NCBI GenBank assembly: GCA_965220235.1
Contig: OZ244815.1
Coordinates: 2,170,001-2,234,000, forward strand
Direction of reading: 5' to 3'
Source of the DNA: Bin55 sp965220235
Lineage (GTDB): Bacteria > Pseudomonadota > Gammaproteobacteria > Pseudomonadales > Azotimanducaceae
DNA: 64,000 bases
Shown in pieces: positions 43,743 to 54,178 of this stretch. Under the pieces are notes generated by a model that saw nothing but the letters and a program-made list of their open reading frames with translations, ran no database searches and was not told the DNA's origin. Each line of letters opens with the position of its first letter. Position 1 is the first letter of the stretch. The translations under genes and the position numbers were made by a program.

Positions 43743-46700
43743 TTGAATTTTGTTGCGAAATCGCTTGCCAATGCTAACCTTGTAACTAACACTCTGCTTT
43801 TGAGAGCTAACGTTCCAGATTTCAGCAAAATCTCGAATTCTCATCAAGGAGTGATCTGTTCAAACCGACTTGACGCGTCTTCGTTTAGTTTCAAAACTGA
43901 AGTTAAGCATCGTAAGGCGATCAAATTTCTCGTTGTACTCAGTTTAGCGATCTATGCACTCTCAGCGGTTGCCCAAACACAAAATGCCTTTGTAACAACG
44001 AGCTTCGATCAATCGATCGATGAAACTGTCGGAGCAACGAATCCAGATTTAGCGGAGATTCACTCCAAAATCACTGCTGCAAAGAACTCCACTTTTAGCT
44101 CTGATTTCACGTTTGAACTAGATGACATCGGCAAAACTAAATTTACTTGTGCTGTCACTACTTGTGATTCGCTTGCGTTTAAGCCGAATCAAATTCTTGA
44201 CTACGAGACAACTCCAACATTTACTTTCCGAGTTATCAGTAAGAAGGTATCAGCAGGCGCAACGGATAGAGTCGCAAACTCACTAACGGTAACTATCCGC
44301 GTAAACGATCAACCAGAGAGACCGTACGTTCAAAACCCCTACAAAGGTACAGAAGGTCGTGTCTTTTACATTCAGAAGACACCGGATGTCGGAGTAATCC
44401 CGCAGATCTTTGCCCAACAAGTCTTTCGCGATCCAGATCGTAACAGCGCTGCGATGCGCTTTAAACCTTGCGCCGATGACTTTTCGATTCTCGAATATCT
44501 AACACCGGGTGGCGGCGGCTCCCCTGAAGCAGCACGAGGCATCGTAGCCACAGATGCTAGTAATACTGCTACAGGCAATGAGGCTCATTGCTTCGCTGCG
44601 CCCGTCGGAGATGCGGCTCCTGACCCTAACGACGTCACCCGAGGTGGCAAAGTAGTGAATGTCACAACAACTGGTCCAATCATTCGAATAACGCCATTAG
44701 CACACGAGGACCCAGGAGTCCGTCGAGCAGTATTGACGTTTCACGGTTGGTCGACTGATCCAGTACTTAGTCGCGATGCCACTCTCGATGATAACAACAT
44801 AAACTGGTCGGAAGCCGCGACGATTACAGTTTACGTTAAGACCGGTGCAAACAATCCTCCGTTATTTGGCGCAACCGGTTATCAGGTACGAGTAAATGAG
44901 AGCCTAGATAGCACCTCCACAACATCCATAGGTCCACCAACTGCCAGCGAGTGGAACGCCACTGATCTGGATAAAGACAAAATCAACTATCGACTTGAAG
45001 GCGGCGCGGCAACTCTAGCGTGTCGAACGATTACAGAAGGTAATGTAATCGCAGCGGACCAAGCTGTTGCCTTAGGTCGTGGTTGTGCTTGGCTTGAGGT
45101 AGATGCAACGACTAACAATGTCTCTATTAAGGGAAAGAACATCGATTATGAAACTGCACCAGCGTCACGTACCTACATCATAACCCTAGTCGCAAGCGAC
45201 GGATACAACCCCGCTACTGACGCACGCGTGCCAATCAACATCATCGTGCAGAACATTGATGAGGGCCTCGAATTCTCCGGTCCAATCAACCAGATCTCGC
45301 AATTGGTCCTAGGTCGTAGCGGTCGATCTGTCGACCTTAATGATCATTTCACGGACCCTGACGGTACGCCTATCACTTACACTGCTGTCTCACGTACGCC
45401 AAATATCGTTACCGTGAGCGTTCAAGGGTCCATTCTGACGGTAAACCCCGCCGGTACCGCCGGCCCCGGAACAATCGTGGTCACGGCATCTTCCGGTGGT
45501 AGCTTCAACCCGCAGGTAATCCTTGTGTCGGTACGAGAAACGAATCAAGCTCCGACCTTCGTAGGCGGTGTTGCGACCGTAAATGCTGGAAGATCGATTA
45601 CTGAGAATGAACCCACGGACACTATAGTCCGCGTTCCTGGATTACGGTACAACGATCCAGATGGCGATTCGATTACCGCGACGGTCGTGAACTCCACACC
45701 GTTTGAAGCAGTGGTCGATCCAGAAATCGGCACACAAACACATGTCGGCGAGATTGCTGTAAAGCTCATTGGTCGTCTAGATTTCGAAACCTCTCCACGA
45801 CACGTAGTCGAGATCCAACTAAATGACGGTTGGGATTTGAGTACAAGAACTGCCAGTGTTGTCGTGACAGTAGCGGACCATCCAGAGGCGCCTCAGGTCG
45901 CGACGGATGCTGCTGGAAATCCTCGAACCATCCCTGATCAAACGGTCGCCGTCAACGGGACAGGATCAATAAACGTCGCGGAATACTTCTCTGATCCGGA
46001 AGGTGCTCGCCTCCAATTCAATGCGACCGTACCAACTGGAAGTCAGTTTGCATCTGTTTCGATGGTCGGTTTTAGCACTGTCCAGTATCAAGGACTTCAG
46101 GCAACCGGGGATACACCGGTAACGGTGGTCGTGACGGCAACCGACCCCTCCAATCTAACCGCGCAAATCACGTTTCGACTATTCGTGTCGTCTAATAATC
46201 CTCCGCAGTTGGTACGGCAACCTGTTGTCCCGTCGTTGCGTGTAGGTTCTGCTTCAACGATACCGCTCACCGGAACTTTTTCAGATCCTGACACTGGAGA
46301 CAGGGTGTTACGGTACGAAGCATCCTCGAACAACGAACAGGTCGTTCTCGCTCAGGTCACGAACGACGGTTTGTCAATGGTGTTAATTCCGAGAGCGGAA
46401 GGTTCAACGACCGTCGTAATTACAGCGATCGACACCCGTGGTGGACGTAACACCACTACGGTTTCGGTGACGGTCTTAGGAAACGTCCCGCCAGTTATAG
46501 CGACACCAATCAATACGGTTGAGCTTCGACCGAACCAGACCGGAGAACCAATCGATCTGACGACACACTTCAGTGATCCGGACGGTGATACGCTTAGCTT
46601 CACTGTCGCGACGGATCAGCCAAACATTGCGACAGCGACAGTCGACGGCAACATGCTAACCATCCGCGCACGAGATCGCGGTCTGACGTCAGTCAGAGTA

Positions 46701-49040
46701 ACCGCAACTGACCCTGATGGGGAAAGCGTACAAATGACGTTCCTCGTAGCTGTGATCAACGATCCACCGACCGCTCAAATTCCCATCACAGTTGATCTCG
46801 AGCACAGGGGAGACACGGACACAGTAGATCTAACGACTGTCTTTAGTGATCCGGATAACGATTCACTTACGTTCGAGGCTTCGATTGCGGATGACACGAT
46901 TGCGACCGTATCGATTCAAGGCTCCACCTTGACAGTGGAAGCAATCGGAGTCGGTGAATCAGAAGTCACCGTGACAGCGACCGACGAGTTTGGTCTGGCT
47001 GGAATGTCGACATTCACTGTCATGATCGTTAACCAAGCGCCTGTTGTGGTAATGGAGATTGACGATCAGGAAACTGATCGAACCATGATGATCATGGTCG
47101 ATCTGTCCATGGTGTTCAGTGATCCTGACGGTGACGCACTTACATACACGGCTACGGTCGCAGACAGCACCATCTCGAATACCAGCATCGACGGCGCGAT
47201 GCTCACCGTCAACAATACGGCCGTGGGTTCCACCACCGTTACGGTAACAGCGAGCGATGAGTTTGGCGACTCGGTCTCCACCAGTTTTGAAGTTACGGTT
47301 GTGAACAAAGCGCCGGAAGCGGTTGAGGGTGCGATTGCCAGCATTGATCTTCAGGTAGGCGGTGAGGCGGTGGATCGAGATGTATCTGGCGGTTTCACGG
47401 ACGATGACTCGATGCCTCTCGTGATCACAGCAGCAACCGTAAACGAAGCCGTTGCAACCGCAACGGTGTCAGGTATGACCGTTTCGGTCTCGCCGGTTTC
47501 TCGAGGCGGCACCATGGTTCAGATTACAGCGACAGATGCACACGGCGCGAGCGTCTCGGTAAACGTTGGTGTTCGCGTTTCTGACAGCGAAATCAAGGCA
47601 GTCGCGAACACTGCCCTAGCGAGCTTCTCACGAACGGTCCTCAATAGCGTGAGTTCAACACTCGGAGCAAGATTGATCGCTGATGCAGACGGTCTGTATA
47701 CACCGTTCGCGATGTATAGCCTGGATGACTTCGCGCCAACCGACGGCTACGCGTTTTCGTCAAATAGCGCCATGGCTTCGACGCCGTATGGGATCGACGA
47801 CGACGGTTGGGCGACTACCAATCCTCTGAACACTGGCGTTACCCCGAACCATAGCCAGTTCAATCAGCTCGACGCGCTCTTCGGTCGCGGCTTTGCTTTG
47901 AAGTTGGCAGCAGCCGGCGATCCTATGTTTTGGAGCATTTGGGGTGGACTCGATTCACAGTCATTTGAAGCACCCGACCACGAAGGAAGCGCAACTTCCT
48001 TCTACTTTGGAGCTGATGTGACGTTTCAAGGACAGTGGACGGTCGGCGTCGGCATAGGTCGGACCGCAGGCGAAGTCGACTACTCTTACGGTAGCGCCAT
48101 GCAGAAGATGGACAACGAGCTCACACAATTCATTCCGTATGCACGCATGCAGCCTTCTGACCGAACGACGGTCTACGCCGCGTTCGGAATCGGGAGCGGT
48201 TCTGTTGAGACGACGGTTATTGGAAACAACAACGAAAAAGCGGACCTCAAAGGTACGCTCGGTTTACTCGGCGGTCGTCAAATCGTCTTCACGACAGCGA
48301 ACGGACTCAACCTCGCGGTCGTTGGCGATTACGGATTCTCTAATCTCGAAACGGATGAAGGGGACAGTGGTGCGCACAGTCTTCTTGCTGAAGTTACGCG
48401 ACTCCGCGCTGGGTTAGAGACTTCGTTCAACATGCTGATGGGCGCAGACGGTTCGTTTTCGCCGTTCTTAACTGTTGGATTCAGGTCTGATGGCGGCGAC
48501 GGCCTCGCCGAATCGGGTGTTGAGATAAGTGGCGGTATTCGCATCACAAATCCGATACTGTCAGTTGACGCGAACTTCCGCACGCTTGCTACCTATGGCG
48601 CTGACGACTACAGCGAGACAGGATTTGCGATTGCTGCGTTGCTCAACCCAACGGCTGGCGCTACCGGTCTTAGCGTTTCACTCTCGCCGAGTTGGGGTGC
48701 GAGCGCGATCAATACGAATGCCATGTGGCAGAACGATTTGGACACCAACCGAGTGCCAAATCTTGCTAGTTGGGGAATCGCAGATCAAGACCGGATGAGA
48801 ATCGATTCGAACATAGGTTATGGATTCCTGGTCGTTGACGAACGCTTCCTCATCACGCCGTTTATCGATGTTCAATCCGGCTACTCCGATGAGCACGATG
48901 TGAGCTTCGGCGCTAAGCTCTCGCAGTTCATGCGCCTTGGAGCCCAAAGCTTGGACGTTAGCGTCCAGGTAGGCGAAGACAGCAGCTACTCGGGTACGCA
49001 AGAAGAGTCAATCAAAGTTAACGCTCGATTGAATTTCTAA
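43743..49040 (+). CDS. Large autotransporter-like adhesin with cadherin-type repeats
   Basis: 1765 residues. The TTG at 43743 has AGGAGGT 5 bases upstream, which fixes the start and gives an unusually long signal region: about 57 residues, then a hydrophobic core (KFLVVLSLAIYALSAVAQ) with cleavage near 78. Residues about 380-1280 are tandem cadherin/dystroglycan-like modules of about 90-100 residues, marked by FSDPDGDTLSFTVA, FSDPDNDSLTFEA and FSDPDGDALTYTA, each followed by TVTVTATD-like strands. The last 380 or so residues look like an outer-membrane beta-barrel, ending SIKVNARLNF with terminal Phe. Probably a surface-exposed, calcium-binding adhesin; the ligand is unknown. IS copy 2 sits upstream. 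Confidence 0.88.
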   Translation: MNFVAKSLANANLVTNTLLLRANVPDFSKISNSHQGVICSNRLDASSFSFKTEVKHRKAIKFLVVLSLAIYALSAVAQTQNAFVTTSFDQSIDETVGATNPDLAEIHSKITAAKNSTFSSDFTFELDDIGKTKFTCAVTTCDSLAFKPNQILDYETTPTFTFRVISKKVSAGATDRVANSLTVTIRVNDQPERPYVQNPYKGTEGRVFYIQKTPDVGVIPQIFAQQVFRDPDRNSAAMRFKPCADDFSILEYLTPGGGGSPEAARGIVATDASNTATGNEAHCFAAPVGDAAPDPNDVTRGGKVVNVTTTGPIIRITPLAHEDPGVRRAVLTFHGWSTDPVLSRDATLDDNNINWSEAATITVYVKTGANNPPLFGATGYQVRVNESLDSTSTTSIGPPTASEWNATDLDKDKINYRLEGGAATLACRTITEGNVIAADQAVALGRGCAWLEVDATTNNVSIKGKNIDYETAPASRTYIITLVASDGYNPATDARVPINIIVQNIDEGLEFSGPINQISQLVLGRSGRSVDLNDHFTDPDGTPITYTAVSRTPNIVTVSVQGSILTVNPAGTAGPGTIVVTASSGGSFNPQVILVSVRETNQAPTFVGGVATVNAGRSITENEPTDTIVRVPGLRYNDPDGDSITATVVNSTPFEAVVDPEIGTQTHVGEIAVKLIGRLDFETSPRHVVEIQLNDGWDLSTRTASVVVTVADHPEAPQVATDAAGNPRTIPDQTVAVNGTGSINVAEYFSDPEGARLQFNATVPTGSQFASVSMVGFSTVQYQGLQATGDTPVTVVVTATDPSNLTAQITFRLFVSSNNPPQLVRQPVVPSLRVGSASTIPLTGTFSDPDTGDRVLRYEASSNNEQVVLAQVTNDGLSMVLIPRAEGSTTVVITAIDTRGGRNTTTVSVTVLGNVPPVIATPINTVELRPNQTGEPIDLTTHFSDPDGDTLSFTVATDQPNIATATVDGNMLTIRARDRGLTSVRVTATDPDGESVQMTFLVAVINDPPTAQIPITVDLEHRGDTDTVDLTTVFSDPDNDSLTFEASIADDTIATVSIQGSTLTVEAIGVGESEVTVTATDEFGLAGMSTFTVMIVNQAPVVVMEIDDQETDRTMMIMVDLSMVFSDPDGDALTYTATVADSTISNTSIDGAMLTVNNTAVGSTTVTVTASDEFGDSVSTSFEVTVVNKAPEAVEGAIASIDLQVGGEAVDRDVSGGFTDDDSMPLVITAATVNEAVATATVSGMTVSVSPVSRGGTMVQITATDAHGASVSVNVGVRVSDSEIKAVANTALASFSRTVLNSVSSTLGARLIADADGLYTPFAMYSLDDFAPTDGYAFSSNSAMASTPYGIDDDGWATTNPLNTGVTPNHSQFNQLDALFGRGFALKLAAAGDPMFWSIWGGLDSQSFEAPDHEGSATSFYFGADVTFQGQWTVGVGIGRTAGEVDYSYGSAMQKMDNELTQFIPYARMQPSDRTTVYAAFGIGSGSVETTVIGNNNEKADLKGTLGLLGGRQIVFTTANGLNLAVVGDYGFSNLETDEGDSGAHSLLAEVTRLRAGLETSFNMLMGADGSFSPFLTVGFRSDGGDGLAESGVEISGGIRITNPILSVDANFRTLATYGADDYSETGFAIAALLNPTAGATGLSVSLSPSWGASAINTNAMWQNDLDTNRVPNLASWGIADQDRMRIDSNIGYGFLVVDERFLITPFIDVQSGYSDEHDVSFGAKLSQFMRLGAQSLDVSVQVGEDSSYSGTQEESIKVNARLNF

Positions 49041-49050
49041 ACATGCAGTG

Positions 49051-49080
49051 GGTGACGCGTTCCTTCTTGAGCGCGTCACC
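49051..49080 (+). terminator. Hairpin after the autotransporter gene
   Basis: GGTGACGCG (49051-49059) pairs perfectly with CGCGTCACC (49072-49080), ten bases after the stop. No T run follows, so it may be a transcript-stabilising stem or a terminator lacking the usual tail. Confidence 0.5.
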
Positions 49081-49171
49081 ACGCTGCTCGAATTTACGAA
49101 CTCGGCAAAGGGTTGTACGCCACTAATTGCTTTTGCTTCTCACTTGGCAATTCCTTTGAAGTTAGTTCCGA

Positions 49172-49699
49172 CTAACTGACTTGAAACCTACAGCCAGCGC
49201 TCCAAAGAAACAACGGATCGGCTTCCGGATCCTCTACAAAGTCCGCTAGCCGATAAAAGACGTCACTCAACACACGCGCGAGTAGACCATCACGAACTTC
49301 AATATACGGCCGCGGTCCAGATGACGTGCGTTCGATCGTCAATGGGTGTTCGCCGTCGAGTAGCACTACCTCATCCATGTTGGTCTTGAAGAGCACGCGT
49401 TGCTCTTTTTCTGTACCGGACGCCTCCATATCGACGGCTAAGAACGGTACATCGTCCACCTGAATCTTTAGCTTTTCAACCGGCGTAACGAGGTAGTAAG
49501 CACTCTCCTCTAGTCGGAGGATCGTGGAGAAGATTCGTGCGATCGCCTTCCTACGAATGACCGTACCGTCGTGTAACCAGGTTCCATTACTTCGAATACG
49601 GATATCGATCTGACCTTCACGCTCAGGATGCCACGACTCAACCGGAGGTAGACTCGTGCTACCGACTAGCTTCAACAATTCGTTGAAGGCGGAACTCAA
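49172..49699 (-). CDS. DUF1285 family protein
   Basis: 175 residues. The pattern QIDIRIRSNGTWLHDG, then RKAIARIFSTILRLEESAYY and LVTPVEKLKIQVDDVPFL, is the DUF1285 signature as I recall it from gammaproteobacteria. No function is known. The start is TTG 49699, the only start near the conserved N-terminus. It follows moaA by six bases on the same strand, so the two are likely co-transcribed. Confidence 0.85.
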   Translation of the reverse strand: MSSAFNELLKLVGSTSLPPVESWHPEREGQIDIRIRSNGTWLHDGTVIRRKAIARIFSTILRLEESAYYLVTPVEKLKIQVDDVPFLAVDMEASGTEKEQRVLFKTNMDEVVLLDGEHPLTIERTSSGPRPYIEVRDGLLARVLSDVFYRLADFVEDPEADPLFLWSAGCRFQVS

Positions 49700-49705
49700 C
49701 TTGGT

Positions 49706-50671
49706 TTAACCGCCGATGAATTTCATGACGGTGGTTTCGCCCGTAAAGGCGATGCTCTGTTTGTCGCCGATTGCAGAGTTGAGCACACCTTGCAGTTCAT
49801 TCAGCGCTAGTGGATACGGCATCGATAGCAACGGTCTAAGGTCGTAGTTCTTCGTATTTGAGAGACAACCATACAAGTGACCGTTTGAGGAAAGCCGCAA
49901 TCTCGAACACGCCCTGCAAAACGGCTCACTTTCGTTGGCAATCACGCCAAAAGTACCGCGACCGACTACCTCATACCGAATGGACGTTGAGTCATATTCC
50001 GCAGTAATCGGTACGACTTCGTACTTCTCTCGAATAACCTCAAGAAGCATGTCCAGACTGACGAAGTCTCTTTGATATTGATCGTTCAGCTTCAGGTGAC
50101 CCATGTTCATGAGTTCGATGAACCGCAATTCAATGCCGCGATCAAGACAGTAATCGAGAAGCGGTAGCACCTGATCAAAATTCGCCGTTCTGAGCGGGAC
50201 CGTGTTGACTTTGACTTTTATGCCTGCTTCACATGCCATCTCTATGCCTTTCAAGACAGTCGCTAAATCACCACTACGCGCGATTGAACGAAAATGGCTC
50301 GCATCAAGTGTGTCGAGACTCACATTGAGACGTTTGAAATTAACTTCCTCTAATAGTGGCATGTACTTAGGAAGGAATTGACCGTTCGTCGTGATGGCGA
50401 TATCTTCAAGATCTAGTTCACAGACACCTCGAAGAAATGGCTCAAACTTCGGCGATAGCATAGGTTCACCACCCGTGATCCGAAGTTTCTCGATCCCCGC
50501 CCCTTCGATGAGGAGGCGTACTGCATCGAGCAAGTGTTCACCATCCAGTTCGGCGTTGGCTTGTTGCAGCTTCTTGCCGTCCGGTACGCAGTATGTACAT
50601 GCGTAGTTGCACGCTGCTGTCAAGCTGACGCGTAAATTGCGGAACTGCCTGCCGAAGCGGTCGATGATCAT
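49706..50671 (-). CDS. moaA: GTP 3',8-cyclase MoaA
   Basis: 321 residues. Radical-SAM enzyme for the first step of molybdopterin synthesis. The first 4Fe-4S site is C21, C25, C28 in CNYACTYCVP; the second is in PFCRACSRLRLSSNGHLYGCL (CxxC then a later C). The C-terminus ends in GG, which is needed for activity in this family. RITGGEPMLSP is the SAM-binding GGE motif. The downstream synthesis genes moaC, moaD and moaE are not beside it. It supplies cofactor for enzymes such as the formate dehydrogenase at 59-64 kb. Confidence 0.96.
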   Translation of the reverse strand: MIIDRFGRQFRNLRVSLTAACNYACTYCVPDGKKLQQANAELDGEHLLDAVRLLIEGAGIEKLRITGGEPMLSPKFEPFLRGVCELDLEDIAITTNGQFLPKYMPLLEEVNFKRLNVSLDTLDASHFRSIARSGDLATVLKGIEMACEAGIKVKVNTVPLRTANFDQVLPLLDYCLDRGIELRFIELMNMGHLKLNDQYQRDFVSLDMLLEVIREKYEVVPITAEYDSTSIRYEVVGRGTFGVIANESEPFCRACSRLRLSSNGHLYGCLSNTKNYDLRPLLSMPYPLALNELQGVLNSAIGDKQSIAFTGETTVMKFIGG

Positions 50672-50738
50672 GGTGAAATCGTTGCGAAAACGACGAAACG
50701 TTCGCCGTTAATAGCGGTGTATGTTAAGAAGCGGCGCC

Positions 50739-52100
50739 TCATCCATCCAATGCCGCCAGTAGATCGGAAACGAAATTGCGCGTCCAAAACACGGTATTTG
50801 AGCCTTTTACGAGGACGACATCGTCCGTATCAAGGGTTTCAGCGCAGAACGCGGCGAGACCTTCGATATCGTCGAACGCACCCCATTTAACTTCTGGTTT
50901 CAAACGCTCGTAGGCAAATGACTTCATCGCTTCCCCAACGCTGATAACGCCATCGAGGGCGTTTAGTTCGTTGACTAACGTCGCGTGTAGCTCCTCGGTT
51001 TGATCACCTAATTCAGCCATCTCGCCCACGATCGCGACACGACGACCGCCACGTTGTCGAGATAGATGCTGGAGACACTTACGCATGCTCTCAGGATTCG
51101 CGTTGTAACTCTCATCAATGACCTGGATTCCGTTGACGTGGAATCTGCGACCCCTACCCGGCGGCAGCTCCTCCGAAATCATGTGGAGTTTCTCTGCGTT
51201 TACTCCAATCACATCAAGAACCGCCGCCGTCGCACACAACGTTGCAGCTCGATGTTCGCCACCGCCCGGAATCCGTACCAATTCACCTATCGTCGAAATC
51301 GCTACTTGGTCGATATCGACCATGTCGTAGCGATAGTCTGCAGTTTGTGATGGACCGTAGGAACACACGTTCAGATCCGGGAACCGTTCGTTAGCCAATT
51401 CGACGAGATCTTCGTGCACGATCAGATGGCCGGCAGCCTCTACCCCTTCGCTGATCGAGAGTTTTTCCTCTCGTAACTCATCCAGATTTGCGAAATTGCC
51501 AATGTGAGCATTGAGAACATTCAGCACGACCGCAATGTTCGGGCGCGCTAACGTCGACAATGGCGAAATTTCACCCGGATGGTTCGTGCCGATTTCATAA
51601 ACAGCTCGCGACGCGTCTCTTGACGTGCGTACCATGCTCAGTGGTACGCCGATATGGTTGTTCAGACTGCCTTCACTCACGGGACATCCAAGCGCTTGTG
51701 AGAGAAAGCTTTTTAACGTTGTTTTGCCGCTACTACCGGTAACGGCGACGATGGCTCCATCGATTTGAGATCGGCGATATCGTGCTAGCTCCCAAAGTCC
51801 GGATAACGTATCCCGGCAATAGAGCGTCGATACGTTGGATGGATGACGCTTTTGCGCAAGAACACCGGTTGCACCTTGACTGACTGCAGAAGCAATGAAG
51901 TCATGTCCGTCTCGTCCCGAGTCTTCTAGTACGTTGAACTCCGGTCGTGCTTTTCCAGACAGCGCGACAAACAGGTCCCCTTCCTCGATACTCCTCGAAT
52001 CGATGCAAACACCTCGAATTTCTGGACCGGGAACTCGGTCAAGTGTTAACGCACCGCACAATTCCGACCATGTCCATAGCGGTCTCGTCTTTATCGACAT
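50739..52100 (-). CDS. murF: UDP-N-acetylmuramoyl-tripeptide:D-Ala-D-Ala ligase
   Basis: 453 residues. Adds D-Ala-D-Ala to the cell-wall precursor. Visible are the N-terminal Mur domain (CIDSRSIEEGDLFVALSG), the ATP loop VTGSSGKTT near 120-128, IGTNHPGEISPLS and DESYNANPESMRKCLQHL, all MurF signatures. It normally sits in the dcw cluster of cell-division genes; here it stands alone, with no mraY, murE or ftsW beside it, which is uncommon in gammaproteobacteria. Confidence 0.95.
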   Translation of the reverse strand: MSIKTRPLWTWSELCGALTLDRVPGPEIRGVCIDSRSIEEGDLFVALSGKARPEFNVLEDSGRDGHDFIASAVSQGATGVLAQKRHPSNVSTLYCRDTLSGLWELARYRRSQIDGAIVAVTGSSGKTTLKSFLSQALGCPVSEGSLNNHIGVPLSMVRTSRDASRAVYEIGTNHPGEISPLSTLARPNIAVVLNVLNAHIGNFANLDELREEKLSISEGVEAAGHLIVHEDLVELANERFPDLNVCSYGPSQTADYRYDMVDIDQVAISTIGELVRIPGGGEHRAATLCATAAVLDVIGVNAEKLHMISEELPPGRGRRFHVNGIQVIDESYNANPESMRKCLQHLSRQRGGRRVAIVGEMAELGDQTEELHATLVNELNALDGVISVGEAMKSFAYERLKPEVKWGAFDDIEGLAAFCAETLDTDDVVLVKGSNTVFWTRNFVSDLLAALDG

Positions 52101-52267
52101 ACTGCTTCGAACATGTGTGCGATCTTGAATCTGTTAGACAGTACTGTGATCCGAAATTATCGAATAGGTGTGGGTAGGAACCCCGCAACTATCATAGGCG
52201 CGCGCAATCCTGGCGAGAACGAAAGTACGCCGATACGTCTCCCACTCATTCGAATTAGGCAAACCAA

Positions 52268-54097
52268 GTGAGCGACCAAGACTCAGAAAGCCAGCCACGA
52301 ACTACGCGTCGATATGGATTCTTTCGGGGCTTAGGTCGAGGTATCACATTACTACGTAACGTCGTCCTAAATGTACTGTTCTTGATTGTGTTGGGGGCAG
52401 TACTTGTCGCGATATTTAGCGATGACAGTGTTAAACCGGTACCCGAAAATGCAGTATTGGTGCTCAATCCTTCCGGCGCACTCGTTGAGCAGACCACGTA
52501 CGACGATCCTGTCCTGGACTTGCTATTTGGATCCAATGTACCCATCGAGACTCCGATCAATGACGTTCTGAACGCGATCTCATACGCTGCAAAAGACGAA
52601 CGCGTTCGGCTCGTCATTCTGGATTTCTCGAGATTGTTCGATGTCGACATGGCGGAGTCTGAACGCATTCAAAACGCGCTGAATGAGCTAAGCGAGAGCG
52701 GGAAAGAGATCTGGGCTCATGCGACGTCCTACACGCAGGGAACCTACATGCTCGCGATGGCCGCTGATCGCGTGCTAATGGATCCAATGGGTGATCTCGT
52801 ATTTTCTGGCGTGACCTCGTCAACCACGTACTACAAGGACTTACTCGACAAGCTAAATATCAACGTGGATGTGTACGCGGAAGGCGAGTTCAAGACCGCT
52901 GTCGAACCTTTCACGCGAAACGACATGTCCGACGCGGCACATACCGTTAATACCGGTCTTGTCAATTCGCTTTGGCATCGAATGAAGGAAAGGGTCGCAT
53001 CTGCTCGGGACGTGGATGAGAATCGGTTCAACCAATATTCAACCGCTCTGCACGAACTCATCATTGACGACGAGATTGGGTTTGCAGACCTGGCTGTGGA
53101 ATATGGTTTCGTTGACGCGCTTGTCTCAAAATCTGAACTTGATGACGAATACCACGAAAGGCTAGGTTCGTCGCTTCGTCCGATCCGGTTCTACGACTAC
53201 CTACCTCACGTACCGAATGGACGTAAATTCGGTAAACCCAAGATCGGTGTGGTCGTGGTTCAAGGCGAGATATTAGGTGTCCAGACCCAAATCACCGGTG
53301 AGTCCAGCTCTTGGGTCAAACAAATCCAGAAGGTGCGGAAAGACAGTAGTTATCGTGCTCTTGTACTGCGCGTCGTCTCTCCCGGAGGTAGCGTGATCGC
53401 GTCTGAAGATATTCGCCGCGCATTGGAGAAGTTCAAAAAGACGAATCGGCCATTGATCGCGTCATTGGGTGGGACAGCGGCTTCTGGCGGGTACTGGATC
53501 GCGCTACCAGCGGATCAAATATATGCAACCCCGACGACCCTCACGGGTTCTGTGGGAGTCTTCGGTCTCTATCCCAACGTGGATGACGCACTCGCAAACA
53601 TAGGTGTCACCAATGACGTCGTTCGAACGACTCCCTATGGATTGTCGTCCAGTTTAACTGTCAAGCCAACTGACCAGACACATAGACTTAGAAGGTTGAT
53701 GGTGAAGCGTTATTACGACCAATTCGTTGACCTGGTCGCGACCGCTCGAGATAAACCTGTCGAGTACATCGAAGAACTTGCACAAGGTCGTGTGTGGCTA
53801 GGTTCAGAAGCGCTCGAATCGGGACTGATCGATCAACTCGGCGAGATCGAAGTAGCCATTGCTCAAGCTGCCGAACTCGCCGGACTCGACGAGTATGACG
53901 TCGAATATGTTCAGCAGAATGCAGGGCTACTTTCGCCTCTCGGCAACTTAACGGCGGAAGTGAGATCAATGTTCGCGGAATTGTTGCTTCCGATCGACTC
54001 AATTAGCCAACGTCTAACGCGAGAGATTAAGTACCTTCGTGATCCTACGAATGTGTACGCTCGCTGTTCTAACTGTAACTTAAGTATCTCGCATTGA
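52268..54097 (+). CDS. sppA: Signal peptide peptidase SppA, 67 kDa type
   Basis: 609 residues, the long two-domain form found in E. coli. One N-terminal membrane helix (VVLNVLFLIVLGAVLVAIF) anchors it, facing the periplasm. The Lys-Ser dyad is K209 (EGEFKTAVEPF, same number as E. coli) and S406 (GGTAASGGYWIALPAD). It degrades cleaved signal peptides. The start is GTG 52268. Confidence 0.95.
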   Translation: MSDQDSESQPRTTRRYGFFRGLGRGITLLRNVVLNVLFLIVLGAVLVAIFSDDSVKPVPENAVLVLNPSGALVEQTTYDDPVLDLLFGSNVPIETPINDVLNAISYAAKDERVRLVILDFSRLFDVDMAESERIQNALNELSESGKEIWAHATSYTQGTYMLAMAADRVLMDPMGDLVFSGVTSSTTYYKDLLDKLNINVDVYAEGEFKTAVEPFTRNDMSDAAHTVNTGLVNSLWHRMKERVASARDVDENRFNQYSTALHELIIDDEIGFADLAVEYGFVDALVSKSELDDEYHERLGSSLRPIRFYDYLPHVPNGRKFGKPKIGVVVVQGEILGVQTQITGESSSWVKQIQKVRKDSSYRALVLRVVSPGGSVIASEDIRRALEKFKKTNRPLIASLGGTAASGGYWIALPADQIYATPTTLTGSVGVFGLYPNVDDALANIGVTNDVVRTTPYGLSSSLTVKPTDQTHRLRRLMVKRYYDQFVDLVATARDKPVEYIEELAQGRVWLGSEALESGLIDQLGEIEVAIAQAAELAGLDEYDVEYVQQNAGLLSPLGNLTAEVRSMFAELLLPIDSISQRLTREIKYLRDPTNVYARCSNCNLSISH

Positions 54098-54178
54098 ACG
54101 CATGAAATGTCAGGATTCAACGTCCTTTTTCAGAAATAACAACTAGAATTCAGCCAAATTTCCCAGCCGGGAAGCCAA

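Noticed and set aside
45300..47600. Repeated AT/GC patterns considered as a DNA-level repeat array
   Set aside because: They follow the protein-level cadherin-like modules and diverge at the DNA level; not a CRISPR or satellite.
54105..54135. Possible terminator after sppA (AGGA ... TCCT followed by TTTTT)
   Set aside because: The stem is only four to five base pairs.
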